Part shown: piece by piece, positions 8,984-16,876 of the stretch | Position numbering within the stretch: position 1 is the first letter of the stretch | How the letters are laid out: every line of letters begins with the position of its first letter | Assembly: GCA_035551615.1 (NCBI GenBank) | Contig: DASZNC010000129.1 | Span: forward strand, 1 to 64,000 | Source of the DNA: JAKCDU01 sp035551615 | GTDB taxonomy: Bacteria > Actinomycetota > Acidimicrobiia > Acidimicrobiales > Palsa-688 | Length of the DNA: 64,000 bases | Direction of reading: 5' to 3' | Made by a program: the position numbers and the translations under genes | Notes under the pieces: generated by a model | Database searches by the model: none | Seen by the model: only the letters and a program-made list of their open reading frames with translations | Told to the model about the DNA's origin: nothing

Positions 8984-10903
8984 TTAGGCGACGACCGGAT
9001 CGGTGCGCCGCCGGCGCAGGTACACGTACCCGCCGCCGACAACGGCGGCGGCGATCGGCAGCACCAGCGCCCACGGCACCTCAGGCGTCTGCGGAGCCGG
9101 AGCCGTGCCCGGCGTGAAGGACACGCCGCGGACCACCTGCCCGTACTCCGGACCGATCACCGTGGTGAACGACTCGCCCGTCGCCTGGGGGGCGGTCATG
9201 TCAGCCAGAGTGTCCGTGATCGACACCAGCTTGTTGGGGTCGACCCCCTGGTCGCCACTGCCGCTGACCGTCGAGGTGCTGGCCCACAGCGTGACCGTGC
9301 CGTCGGCGTTGACCTGGCCGGCCAGGTTGCGCAGACCGTCGGTCGCCGGCGTCCATGAGCAATCCACCTTCGTGGTCGACGTCGGCGTGGGGCACTGGGC
9401 GATGGTGTTGTTGCCCGTCGGGTACACGCCGCCGTTCGGGTCGCTGGCGTCGGCCGGGTTGCTGGGCACCGAGTAGGGCTGACCGAGGTTGAGCCCGCTC
9501 TGGAGGGTGTAGTCCAGGACCCAGGTCGTGCCGTTGAACGACCACTTCTGCAGGCCGGCGGTCGTCGATGCGGAGGCCGCCGTGTAGCTGTTGGCGGTCG
9601 AGCTGTACGTGTTGTCACCGGCGCCCTCGTCGGCCACGTAGACGGTGGTCGGGTTGGCGAACCAGATGCCGAACGGGTAGTCGGAGGCGTCGGTCGCACC
9701 CGAGGCCAGCGCCGTCGGGAAGCCCTTGAGGATGCAGGCGTTCGTCGGAGCCAGGCCCGGGTTGCTGGTCATCAGATTCAGAGCCGCATCGGATGTCGAG
9801 TACCGAGGCACCTGCGAGCCGTAAGTAGCGTTGCTCGGGGTCCAGTTGGCGACGCTCGGCAGAGACGCGCTCGACGAAGGCACCCCCGACCCGCTCGGGC
9901 AGGTTCCGCCGGCCGTGTCGACGTAGTAGACAGTGTTGACACCGTTACTGCCAGAGCCTTTGGTCAGGTAGACGACGTTGTTGTAGACGGCCAGGCCCCG
10001 GTAGTTGTTGTCCTTGGCCGCCGTCTTGTCCGTCGTGGCACCTACCTGGCTGTAGGCGTTGAAGTTGCCGTACGGGTCGAGGGGGTCGACCCCGGACCCG
10101 CTGCTGGCCGATTGGGCGGCCTCGGAGGCGGTCGAGGGGGCCACGATCTGGGATCCGGTGCCGGTAACGACACCCTGCGGTTCGGGCTTGCTGCCATTGC
10201 CGGCGTTGCCGGCTAGGTAGACGGCGCCGGTCTGCGGATCCTCCACGGCGGCCCGGCCGTTGTTGCCGCTGTAGGCGTTGGTCTCGGTGAAGGTGAAGTT
10301 GCCGTTGCCGTCCAGCTGTCCGATGGCGCGGTACGTGGACGCCGCCGAGTCCGTATTGGTGAGATCAGGGGCGCCGGGCGTGTCGGAGTTGGACACGTCC
10401 ACCGCTCCAGGCCCGGCGACGTAACCCATGAACGTCACGTACTGGCCGTCGGTCGACTGGTTGAGCGACAGCTCGGACTTGGAAGAGAAGCTGGTCGACA
10501 GGTAGTCGCCGCTCGCCGTGTTGTCAGGGACGGCCACTGTGCCGATCGGGGTGCCGGTAGTCGGGTTCAGCTCCTCGAGGGTGATCGGCATGGTGATGCC
10601 GAAGCTGCCGTCGACGGCATCGTTGTTGAATACCTGGGGGTAGGAACCATTGGCATTTGCAGTGACGCAAACTGCCTTGGCGTAGGTGGTTCCCCCGCAG
10701 TTGGGGGGCAGCTGGGTGGTGCCGGCCGTGATGGCCGGGGCGTCCGCCGGCACCCACTGGCTGGTCGACACGAGCAGGTTGCCGGGCGACAGGACACCCG
10801 ACGCATGGGCGACGGATGGGAAGGCGGCCAGGGAAGCACCGCCGGCCAGGGCGCCGGATATGGCGGCCAGGGCGATGCGACTCCCGCTTCGATACGAGGT
10901 CAA
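8984..10903 (-). CDS. Secreted surface protein, beta-propeller-like, C-terminal membrane anchor
   Basis: A 639-aa exported protein when started at TTG 10903, which has AGAGGA 8 nt upstream and gives an ideal Sec signal peptide ending AHA-S. A GTG at 10972 would add 23 residues without a ribosome site. The long Ser/Thr/Gly/Asn-rich body includes VYLAGNAGNG, VVYLTKGSG and VYVADEGAGD, compatible with a propeller or other beta fold; no enzyme motif is seen. The C-terminus has the three-part form of an anchor: PEVPWA, a hydrophobic helix, then an RRRR tail. It lacks a classical LPXTG. It converges on the Kelch lipoprotein gene. Confidence 0.7.
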   Translation of the reverse strand: MTSYRSGSRIALAAISGALAGGASLAAFPSVAHASGVLSPGNLLVSTSQWVPADAPAITAGTTQLPPNCGGTTYAKAVCVTANANGSYPQVFNNDAVDGSFGITMPITLEELNPTTGTPIGTVAVPDNTASGDYLSTSFSSKSELSLNQSTDGQYVTFMGYVAGPGAVDVSNSDTPGAPDLTNTDSAASTYRAIGQLDGNGNFTFTETNAYSGNNGRAAVEDPQTGAVYLAGNAGNGSKPEPQGVVTGTGSQIVAPSTASEAAQSASSGSGVDPLDPYGNFNAYSQVGATTDKTAAKDNNYRGLAVYNNVVYLTKGSGSNGVNTVYYVDTAGGTCPSGSGVPSSSASLPSVANWTPSNATYGSQVPRYSTSDAALNLMTSNPGLAPTNACILKGFPTALASGATDASDYPFGIWFANPTTVYVADEGAGDNTYSSTANSYTAASASTTAGLQKWSFNGTTWVLDYTLQSGLNLGQPYSVPSNPADASDPNGGVYPTGNNTIAQCPTPTSTTKVDCSWTPATDGLRNLAGQVNADGTVTLWASTSTVSGSGDQGVDPNKLVSITDTLADMTAPQATGESFTTVIGPEYGQVVRGVSFTPGTAPAPQTPEVPWALVLPIAAAVVGGGYVYLRRRRTDPVVA

Positions 10904-11036
10904 AGGAAATCCTCTCGTGCGCAGTAGCAAGCTTCGAACAGGGCGTCCGCCGGCCAGAGCCGGTGCGGACACGTAGTTGCTTAGCTGCGCAGGCCGGACC
11001 GGTACACCCTGGGCACGGACTCTTATGGAGCCGTTA

Positions 11037-11051
11037 AGGAAACCGTTTCCT
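11037..11051. promoter_or_regulatory. 15-bp palindrome, possible operator
   Basis: AGGAAAC-C-GTTTCCT is a perfect inverted repeat with a single central base, about 135 bp upstream of the surface-protein start and before any obvious promoter. The one-base centre rules out a hairpin terminator. The shape is like LacI-family operators, but the regulator is unknown. Confidence 0.35.
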
Positions 11052-11078
11052 ACCGGTCACCAGTGATTCGTCCGGTGC

Positions 11079-11381
11079 CTATTTCCTGTCAGTTGCGGTC
11101 GGGCCGCCCTGACCCCAGGCGGCGATGGACTCCGGGGTCGGATTGAACAGCAGCGGCCCGGTGGCCTCCTGCTGCATGGCCAGCCATGCCTCCCGGTCGA
11201 CGGCGAACCAGGTCTGGCCGGCACCGAAGGCCGCCGCCAGCAACTGGGGACTACTGAATCCCAGGATGGTCGACTTCCCATCGGCCCGCTTCAGGGTGAC
11301 CGGGTAGGCCGAGTCGTCGCCCGGCCGGAACGGGGCCGAGGGGATGTACACGGTGCCCGGCGGCAGGTTGGCGTCGGTCAT
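11079..11381 (-). CDS. SAV_915/SseB-like small protein
   Basis: A 100-aa protein starting at ATG 11381. The pattern VYIPSAPFRPGDDSAYPVTL, then ILGFSSPQLLAAAFG and a late LLFNPTPESI resembles the SAV_915 / SseB N-terminal domain family found in Streptomyces near type VII secretion or regulatory loci. The molecular role is not known. It is the last gene of a four-gene minus-strand cassette with WXG100-like proteins, 46 bp after the membrane-protein gene. Confidence 0.5.
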   Translation of the reverse strand: MTDANLPPGTVYIPSAPFRPGDDSAYPVTLKRADGKSTILGFSSPQLLAAAFGAGQTWFAVDREAWLAMQQEATGPLLFNPTPESIAAWGQGGPTATDRK

Positions 11382-11427
11382 GACCGGCCCGGCTTCTGGT
11401 CGTCGTCCGGCATCCGGGCGGGGTGGT

Positions 11428-12087
11428 TCATGACCGGCGTGGCTTCTGGTAGTCAGCCGGCATCCGGGCACCGTCGGCCCGGCCGTTCAGCCAGGTCAGA
11501 CACCGGGCCATGCGGGCCCCCTCTGCATCCAAGGTGCCATGACCGATCGATACCTCGACGCCGTCGGCCACCGCCCTCCAGTACTCGGGTCGGCGCAGGT
11601 CGTCGGCCGTCAGGCGCAGCTTGCGCCGGTCGCCGTCGGTCAGGTCGACGAAGTACCGCCCGAACAGGTTGGCGCCGACCACCAGGGCGGTCAGCTGGTC
11701 GGTCCGTACCGCCCGTTCCGACCCGCCGGTGGCCGCCGGGCGGCCATGGCCGCGTGCCGCCCAGCCGGGACCGAAGCGGTAGTACCGGGCCTCGCCCCTG
11801 AAACCGGTCAGGTAGCGACGGCCCAGGTTGAGGAGCGGGAGGATCAGCAACCCGCCGATGGCGATCACGAACACCTTCGATCCGGTACCGATGTGCTTGG
11901 CCCCCAGGCCCCAGTACAGGGCCAGGGCCCCGATGCCGACGGCGACCAGATCCATGATCAGCCGTGACCGCAGGTCCTGACCACCGGTTGCCGACGCAGC
12001 CAGCGCGGCCGGCGGCCAGCCGTCGACGGGCGGCGACCGGTACTCCGGGGCCGGCCCGTCGGGATCAGAAGATCGAGGAGAAGACAT
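11428..12087 (-). CDS. Unknown two-helix membrane protein, WXG cassette
   Basis: A 219-aa protein from ATG 12087; its first 23 bp overlap the end of the WXG-like gene. A Pro-rich N-terminus is followed by two adjacent membrane helices (LVAVGIGALALYWGLG and VFVIAIGGLLILPLLNLG) and a soluble C-terminal domain with alternating strands (LTALVVGANLFGRYFVDLTD). No named family is recognised. Its position directly after a putative type VII effector makes a membrane immunity role possible, but that is inference from gene order only. Confidence 0.6.
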   Translation of the reverse strand: MSSPRSSDPDGPAPEYRSPPVDGWPPAALAASATGGQDLRSRLIMDLVAVGIGALALYWGLGAKHIGTGSKVFVIAIGGLLILPLLNLGRRYLTGFRGEARYYRFGPGWAARGHGRPAATGGSERAVRTDQLTALVVGANLFGRYFVDLTDGDRRKLRLTADDLRRPEYWRAVADGVEVSIGHGTLDAEGARMARCLTWLNGRADGARMPADYQKPRRS

Positions 12088-13336
12088 GCTCGACGAAATG
12101 CCAGACCGCCTTGGGGTGCTCGATGACGGTCTGCACGACCATGCCGGCACCGACGCCGAGGACGATCCCGCCGGCGACGACCCAACCGCCGGGCCCGGCC
12201 AAACTGACCACGCCGGCGGTGGTGAGGCTGGCCGTGATCCAACCGGCGGCGTTGCCGGCCACCGCCTGGGCAACCGGCTCACCGTGGCTGGCGTCATAGG
12301 CGGCGCCACCGGCCGCGAACAGGGCCCCGATCAGGGGCAGGTCGTCGGCCGCCTTCCCGGCCAGGTCCGGCAGGGAGTCGGCGATCTTCGACGGCAGGCC
12401 GTCTTTGACCGACGTGGTCAACACCCGGCTGAGCGGGGCGTGGTCGAGGATCTTCTCGGCCATCTCCTCGGCGCTCTCCTCGGCCTTGACCGCAGCTTTG
12501 GCCTGGGCTGCGGCTGATGGCAGGCTCGACCCCTCGGATTGCCCGGCCCGCAGCAGGGCACTGACCAGCTTCTGGTAGGCCTTGGCCGCCGACGCTTCCT
12601 CTTCGAGCGCGTCGTGGCGGAGGACCGCCCAGGCCGCCGGCGCCGAGTACAAGGTCGTCAGCAGATTGGACCAGTCCACCGGCGACAACTCGATGCCGCC
12701 CTTGCCCTCCTTCGGCTTCTCTCCCGGCTTGGGCGGAGGTAGCAACGACGGCAGCGGGGCATGGCGGCCGGCGGTCAGCACGAGGAACTGGTTCTTGGCC
12801 GTCGCCTCCGCCTGGCCGGACAGGTCGCTGATGGTCGTGGCGCAGGCCAGGGCCGCCTGGTTGGCATCGGTCACCGCGTCTGACGCCAGCCGGTAGGAGT
12901 GGTTGTAGGCCGTGTTGAGCGTGTCCGCCGCCCGGCTTTCGGCGTCGGTCGCCGACTTGTCCTGCTTCTCGGCCGACAACGTCGAAATGCTGTTGCGGTA
13001 GTCGGTCTCGGCCGTCCCGTAGTCGGTCGCCGCCTTGCTCGCCGTGGCCTGGAAGCCCTGGAGCTTGCCGGCATAGGTGGTGATGGCGTCGGCGGCGTCG
13101 GTGTGGTAGCCGGCCAGGGTGCTCAGGCCGGAGTGGATCTGGGTGACACAGTCCTGGAAGGCGGATGCCGCCGGGCCGCTCCAGGAACCGGCCGCCTGGG
13201 CGGCGGCACCGGAGATCTTGGCGGCCGCCCCGCTCAGCAGGGTGGCCACCCCCTTCATCACGCCGGCCGCCGTCTCCAGGCTGCCCGGATCGCCCTGCGG
13301 GTAGGGGAAGTCGGTCCCGCCGTCGAGCGGTATCAC
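12065..13336 (-). CDS. Long WXG100/LXG-like protein with hydrophobic glycine-rich C-terminus (putative T7SS effector)
   Basis: A 423-aa protein. Residues ~1-200 are an alpha-helical Ala-rich WXG-like domain with a SWSGPAASAFQ turn, as in WXG100/PPE-type secreted proteins. The middle is Lys/Pro and Ala/Glu rich. The last ~110 residues contain two hydrophobic glycine-zipper-like segments (AAGWITASLTTAGVVSLAG, GGWVVAGGIVLGVGAG) and no catalytic motif. The GTG start overlaps the upstream small WXG-like gene as GTGA. Type VII substrates are often encoded beside a small helical partner, and membrane-active toxins with glycine zippers are known in this class. The effector reading is an inference; no T7SS core gene is in the window. 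Confidence 0.6.
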   Translation of the reverse strand: MIPLDGGTDFPYPQGDPGSLETAAGVMKGVATLLSGAAAKISGAAAQAAGSWSGPAASAFQDCVTQIHSGLSTLAGYHTDAADAITTYAGKLQGFQATASKAATDYGTAETDYRNSISTLSAEKQDKSATDAESRAADTLNTAYNHSYRLASDAVTDANQAALACATTISDLSGQAEATAKNQFLVLTAGRHAPLPSLLPPPKPGEKPKEGKGGIELSPVDWSNLLTTLYSAPAAWAVLRHDALEEEASAAKAYQKLVSALLRAGQSEGSSLPSAAAQAKAAVKAEESAEEMAEKILDHAPLSRVLTTSVKDGLPSKIADSLPDLAGKAADDLPLIGALFAAGGAAYDASHGEPVAQAVAGNAAGWITASLTTAGVVSLAGPGGWVVAGGIVLGVGAGMVVQTVIEHPKAVWHFVEHVFSSIF

Positions 13337-13620
13337 TTGAAGTGGGCGGCGCCGGAGATGTGCGCCTCGTTGGCCACGTACGACTCGGCCGCGTAGTCGA
13401 CTGCCGCTCCGAGCGCCCCCAGGCAGGTGTAGGCCAGACTGATGGCGGCCGTCAGGTTGGTGCCCAGATCGGTCAGTGCGCCGGCCAGATTCCCGTTACC
13501 GGCGGCCCCGGACGCCGTGCCCATGGCACCGTCGACCATCGGGCTGCCCGGTTCGACGCCCCCGGCGATGGACGTGAAGTCCGGACCGGCCATCCCGCCC
13601 GTGTCCGCAAGAATCCGCAC
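13333..13620 (-). CDS. Small ESAT-6/WXG100-like partner protein
   Basis: A 95-aa protein from GTG 13620, which has AAGGAGGG at good spacing; the frame runs further upstream but without a ribosome site. It is Ala/Gly-rich and mostly helical, with a central LTDLGTNLTAAISLAYTCLGALGAAVDYAAESY stretch (written here in parts of one helix pair) and lacks a clear WXG. Size, composition and coupling (GTGA) to the longer WXG-like gene suggest a secretion partner or chaperone of the ESX type. Confidence 0.55.
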   Translation of the reverse strand: MRILADTGGMAGPDFTSIAGGVEPGSPMVDGAMGTASGAAGNGNLAGALTDLGTNLTAAISLAYTCLGALGAAVDYAAESYVANEAHISGAAHFK

Positions 13621-13713
13621 CCGCCCTCCTTGATCGGCACCGATCGCGTCCACCGACGAAATTACCCGTCAGATGGACCGACCGAAAGACGCCCTTCCCC
13701 GAACGCGCCGTTC

Positions 13714-14418
13714 TTACGCCTCGAGGTGGGCGGTGTCGTTGTAGTTGCGCACCGCCCAACGGTCGGCCATGACGATGATCTCGCTGATCGAGCCGTTGGC
13801 CGCCCCGGAGAACGACATGGGGCGGGCGCCCGTGGCCTCGGCCATGATGCGGCCGATCACACCCCCGTGGGTGAACACAGCGACCATCTCGTCGGGATGA
13901 GCGGCGGCGATACGGCCGATTCCGGCCCGTATGCGGCCGATGAAGTCGGCTTCGGGTTCGGCCCCCGGGATGACGTCCCACCGACCTTCGGTCATCAGCC
14001 GTTGGGCGACGGGACCGCCCTCCAGGATCTTGATCCGGTACAGGCCGCCTTCCCACTCGCCGAGGAACACCTCTCTCAGATCGGCCTCGACCTTCGCCTC
14101 CATGCTCAAGGCGGCCAGCAACGGAGCCGCCGTCTGGGCGGTGCGCCTCAGGTTGGTGACGTAGACGGCGGCCAGTTTCTCGCCGAAGCGGGCGTGGGAC
14201 AGGCGCTCGCCTATGCGTTCCGCCTGTTCGATCCCCCGTGGGTCCAGCTCCGGATCACCATGGCCGTCGACCAAGGGGAACGGCACGTCCTCCCGGGCCG
14301 GGATGGACTCACCGTGGCGGACCAGCAGGATCGAGGTGGCGCCCGGCGGGCGCTCGAAGCGGAACTGGCGGACCCCCTCAGACGGATCGCTGGTCGGTTC
14401 GCTCGTCGGTACGCTCAC
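13714..14418 (-). CDS. Histidine phosphatase family protein (phosphoglycerate mutase-like)
   Basis: A 234-aa protein with the family's RHGE motif at residues 34-37, the Arg in the NLRRTAQTA segment, a REVFLGEWEG acidic motif and the second catalytic His in FTHGG. These define the phosphohistidine acid/base pair. Substrate is unknown; family members act on phosphosugars, alpha-ribazole phosphate or other small phosphates. It lies 3' of the SigH-like gene (23 bp gap). A TACCAT box (14426-14431) lies 7 nt before the GTG and may drive a leaderless transcript. Confidence 0.85.
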   Translation of the reverse strand: MSVPTSEPTSDPSEGVRQFRFERPPGATSILLVRHGESIPAREDVPFPLVDGHGDPELDPRGIEQAERIGERLSHARFGEKLAAVYVTNLRRTAQTAAPLLAALSMEAKVEADLREVFLGEWEGGLYRIKILEGGPVAQRLMTEGRWDVIPGAEPEADFIGRIRAGIGRIAAAHPDEMVAVFTHGGVIGRIMAEATGARPMSFSGAANGSISEIIVMADRWAVRNYNDTAHLEA

Positions 14419-14425
14419 AGGCCCG

Positions 14426-14431
14426 ATGGTA
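14426..14431 (-). promoter_or_regulatory. Candidate leaderless -10 box TACCAT
   Basis: TACCAT on the minus strand, 7 nt before the GTG of the histidine phosphatase gene and inside the short gap after the sigma-factor gene. No Shine-Dalgarno is seen. Confidence 0.35.
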
Positions 14432-14441
14432 GAGGGCCGGC

Positions 14442-15101
14442 TCAGCAGGCGAGGGCGAGCTCCGAGTCGTCGTCATCGGACGTCATGTGCTGATCGAGCT
14501 TGCGCTTGATGCGCTGCAGGGCGTTGTCGATCGACTTGACGTGGCGGCCCAGGTGGGTGCCGATCTCGTTGTAGGACTTGCCCTCGACGTACAGCCGCAG
14601 GACCTCGACCTCCAGGCTGGACAGGTTCTCGGCCATGGAGCGGCGGATCGTCTCGATCTGCTCCTGGGAGACGACCTCATCGGCCGGATCGGCGGCCCGG
14701 TGATCGTCGAGCAGCTCCTCGACGGCACCTTCGGACGGGTCGTCGGAGCCACGGACACCGGAGATCGAGACGTACCGGTTGAGCGGCTGGTGCTTCTGGC
14801 GGGTAGCGGCCTTGATGGCGCTGATGACCTGGCGGGTCACGCACAGCTCGGCGAACGCCCGGAACGACGCCTGACGGTCGTTGCGGAAGTCACGGGCCGC
14901 CTTGTAGAGGCCGATCATGCCCTCTTGCTCGACGTCGTCGGCATCGGCCCCGACCAGGAAGTAGGTGCGGGTCTTGGCCCGGGCGAAGCGACGGTAACGC
15001 TGGATCAGGAGCTCGAGCGCCAGGGAGTCACCATCCTGGAAGCGGATGGCGAGTTCTTCGTCGGCGAGATCGGAAAGGGAGGCGGCGGCTACAACGGACA
15101 T
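14442..15101 (-). CDS. sigH: RNA polymerase sigma factor of the SigH/Spo0H type
   Basis: A 219-aa sigma-70-family protein. Region 2 reads FARAKTRTYFLVGADADDVEQEGMIGLYKA and FRAFAELCVTRQVISAIKAATRQKHQPLN in its parts, very close to the Spo0H (SigH) family of Firmicutes. Region 4 carries the helix-turn-helix YNEIGTHLGRHVKSIDNALQR. It differs from ordinary ECF factors in length and in the conserved TRQKH segment. It lies downstream of rlmB, as in Bacillus. Spo0H controls entry into stationary phase and sporulation there; the role here is unknown. GAGG lies 9 nt before the ATG. Confidence 0.85.
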   Translation of the reverse strand: MSVVAAASLSDLADEELAIRFQDGDSLALELLIQRYRRFARAKTRTYFLVGADADDVEQEGMIGLYKAARDFRNDRQASFRAFAELCVTRQVISAIKAATRQKHQPLNRYVSISGVRGSDDPSEGAVEELLDDHRAADPADEVVSQEQIETIRRSMAENLSSLEVEVLRLYVEGKSYNEIGTHLGRHVKSIDNALQRIKRKLDQHMTSDDDDSELALAC

Positions 15102-15326
15102 CTGCGGTGACCTCAGCTATGAGTTGGTGGACTAGTGCAGGAGGTGCATCCATGTCTGAATCGAATGGACTAGTTATTTCTAGTCAGTTATAGCCCCACG
15201 TGTCAACCGTCACGTTCTACCGCAAATCGCCCGATCCCGGAGAAATCACAGGCCGATCAGGGAAAATATCCGTGTCGGAGGGCGCAAAAGTAGTCCCGAA
15301 CAGGGATCGGCCGTAGTTCGAAGTAA
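15102..15326. promoter_or_regulatory. Upstream region of sigH-like gene with repeated TGGACTAGT
   Basis: A 225-bp gap that is AT-richer than its surroundings. TGGACTAGT occurs at 15128-15136 and again at 15166-15174 (38 bp apart), and a third ACTAGT overlaps the rlmB stop (15326-15331). CTAG-containing words are rare in high-GC DNA, so three in about 200 bp suggests a binding site upstream of the sigma-factor gene. No ORF is supported here. Confidence 0.4.
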
Positions 15327-16409
15327 CTAGTTAGTTCGGTCGGCGGCCCGGCGGCGGGCTACTTCGAAGCAGGCCAGCGCGGCTGCGGCCGACACGTTCA
15401 GCGAATCGAGAGGCCCACTCAGAGGGATACTGGCGACCAGATCGCACCGGGACCGGCAGAGCGGAGACAAACCGCGGCCCTCGGCACCGAGCACGACCGC
15501 CACCGGTTCGGTGGCCACCGTCAGCTCCCAGATTCCGGTCGTTCCCCGGGCGTCCAGGCCGATCGTCCACATCCCGGACCCGACCATCGTCTGCAGAGCG
15601 GCCGGAATACCGGTGACGGCCGCCACCGGCAAGTGTTCGACGGCGCCGGCCGCGGCCTTCATTGCCGCCGGGCTGAGCGACGCCGAGCGGTGGCGACCGA
15701 TGACCACACCGGTGGCCCCGGCGCACAAGGCACTGCGCATGACCGCGCCCAGGTTGTGCGGGTCGGTCACCCCGTCCAGGGCCACCAGGAACGCGTCCGG
15801 CACGGCGAGCAGATCCTCCAGCGACCATTCCCGCAACGGGCCGGCCAGCGCCACCACTCCCTGGGGGGCCTCGGTGCCGGCCATCGACGCGATCTGCTCA
15901 CGGCTGGCCCACCGGGCGGCCACCCCAGCGGCGGCGGCCAGGTCCAGGATCTCGGCCAGCGGGTCGGATGGTCCGATCCCCTCGGCCACATACAGCTGGC
16001 GCACCGGGCGGGTGCCGGCGCGCAACAGCTCTCTGACCGCCTGGCGACCCTCCACCTGCGTGCCCCCCAGCCCGCCGGCCGAGTCGTCCCGGGCCCGACG
16101 GTCGGCCCCGGGGCCCGCACCCCGGCGCCGGCCGGAAGCGCCGGCCGATCCCGAGGCGCGCCCCGAACCGGCGCCGCCCGACGCCGTACGGCCGGCCGCT
16201 GAGGACCGGCCAGAGGCGCCCCCGGAGCGCGAAGACCGGGCCGAGCCGGAAGACCGTCCCGAGCTCCCCCCGGACCCCGAAGACCGGCCGGAACCCCCTC
16301 CCGACCCCGAAGACCGGCCCGACCGGCCGCCGGAGGCACCCTTCCCTCCACCGGCACCGCCAGCACCGTCGCGGCGCCGGGGTGGCGGTGGGCGCCCGGC
16401 CGGGCTCAT
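15327..16409 (-). CDS. rlmB: 23S rRNA guanosine-2'-O-methyltransferase RlmB/TrmH family, with disordered N-terminus
   Basis: A 360-aa SPOUT methyltransferase. The last ~165 residues carry the three SpoU motifs: NLGAVMRSALCAGATGVV, VVLGAEGRGLS and SLNVSAAAALACFEVARRR, which bind S-adenosylmethionine through the trefoil knot. A substrate-binding domain (GTQVEGRQAVRELLRAG onward) precedes it. The first ~110 residues are low-complexity Gly/Ser/Arg (GRSSGSGG-type repeats), much longer than the E. coli enzyme's tail. The ATG overlaps the ispF stop (ATGA). RlmB methylates the 23S rRNA peptidyl-transferase region. Confidence 0.88.
   Translation of the reverse strand: MSPAGRPPPPRRRDGAGGAGGGKGASGGRSGRSSGSGGGSGRSSGSGGSSGRSSGSARSSRSGGASGRSSAAGRTASGGAGSGRASGSAGASGRRRGAGPGADRRARDDSAGGLGGTQVEGRQAVRELLRAGTRPVRQLYVAEGIGPSDPLAEILDLAAAAGVAARWASREQIASMAGTEAPQGVVALAGPLREWSLEDLLAVPDAFLVALDGVTDPHNLGAVMRSALCAGATGVVIGRHRSASLSPAAMKAAAGAVEHLPVAAVTGIPAALQTMVGSGMWTIGLDARGTTGIWELTVATEPVAVVLGAEGRGLSPLCRSRCDLVASIPLSGPLDSLNVSAAAALACFEVARRRAADRTN
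16200..16345 (-). repeat. Imperfect short repeats encoding the Ser/Gly/Arg tail of RlmB
   Basis: The block CCCGAAGACCGG recurs; the clearest pair begins at 16273 and 16303, a 30-bp period, with degenerate copies on either side. It encodes SGRSSGSGG-like units of the disordered RlmB N-terminus and probably changes length by slippage. Confidence 0.55.
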
Positions 16410-16876
16410 CTGGGCTCGATCAGGGCCACGGCCAGGCAGGCAATGCCTTCCCGCCGGCCAACGGGGCCGAGGCCCTCGCCCCGCTTGGCCTTGACGCTGA
16501 CCGGGGCGCCGACCACCGCGGACAACCGGCGTTCCATCTCGGCCTTGTGGGCAGCCAGTTTGGGGGCCTCGAGGAGCACGGTGACATCGACGTTGCCGAT
16601 CACGTGCTGTCCGGTCACCTCGAGCACGACCCGGGCCAGTAGTTCCATGCTGTCCACGCCGGCGAAGGCCGCGTCGGTGTCGGGGAAATGGCTGCCGATG
16701 TCGCCCAGCCCGGCGGCGCCGAGGAGGGCGTCGGTGACGGCGTGGGCGATGACGTCGGCGTCGCTGTGACCGGTGAGGCCGGGCCCGTCCAGAGTGACCC
16801 CGGCCAGGATCAGCTGGCGGTCCGGATCGTCGCTGAAAGGATGGATGTCGTAGCCCTGCCCGACCCGCGGTGTCAC
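16406..16876 (-). CDS. ispF: 2-C-methyl-D-erythritol 2,4-cyclodiphosphate synthase
   Basis: A 156-aa enzyme of the MEP isoprenoid pathway, cyclising CDP-methylerythritol 2-phosphate to MEcPP. The start GYDIHPF (metal ligands Asp10 and His12), GHSDADVIAHAVTDALLGA and GDIGSHFPDTD are diagnostic. GTG 16876 overlaps the ispD stop as GTGA, so IspD and IspF are made together; the frame continues further upstream only as a shadow. The length matches the family (about 155-165 aa). Confidence 0.95.
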   Translation of the reverse strand: MTPRVGQGYDIHPFSDDPDRQLILAGVTLDGPGLTGHSDADVIAHAVTDALLGAAGLGDIGSHFPDTDAAFAGVDSMELLARVVLEVTGQHVIGNVDVTVLLEAPKLAAHKAEMERRLSAVVGAPVSVKAKRGEGLGPVGRREGIACLAVALIEPR

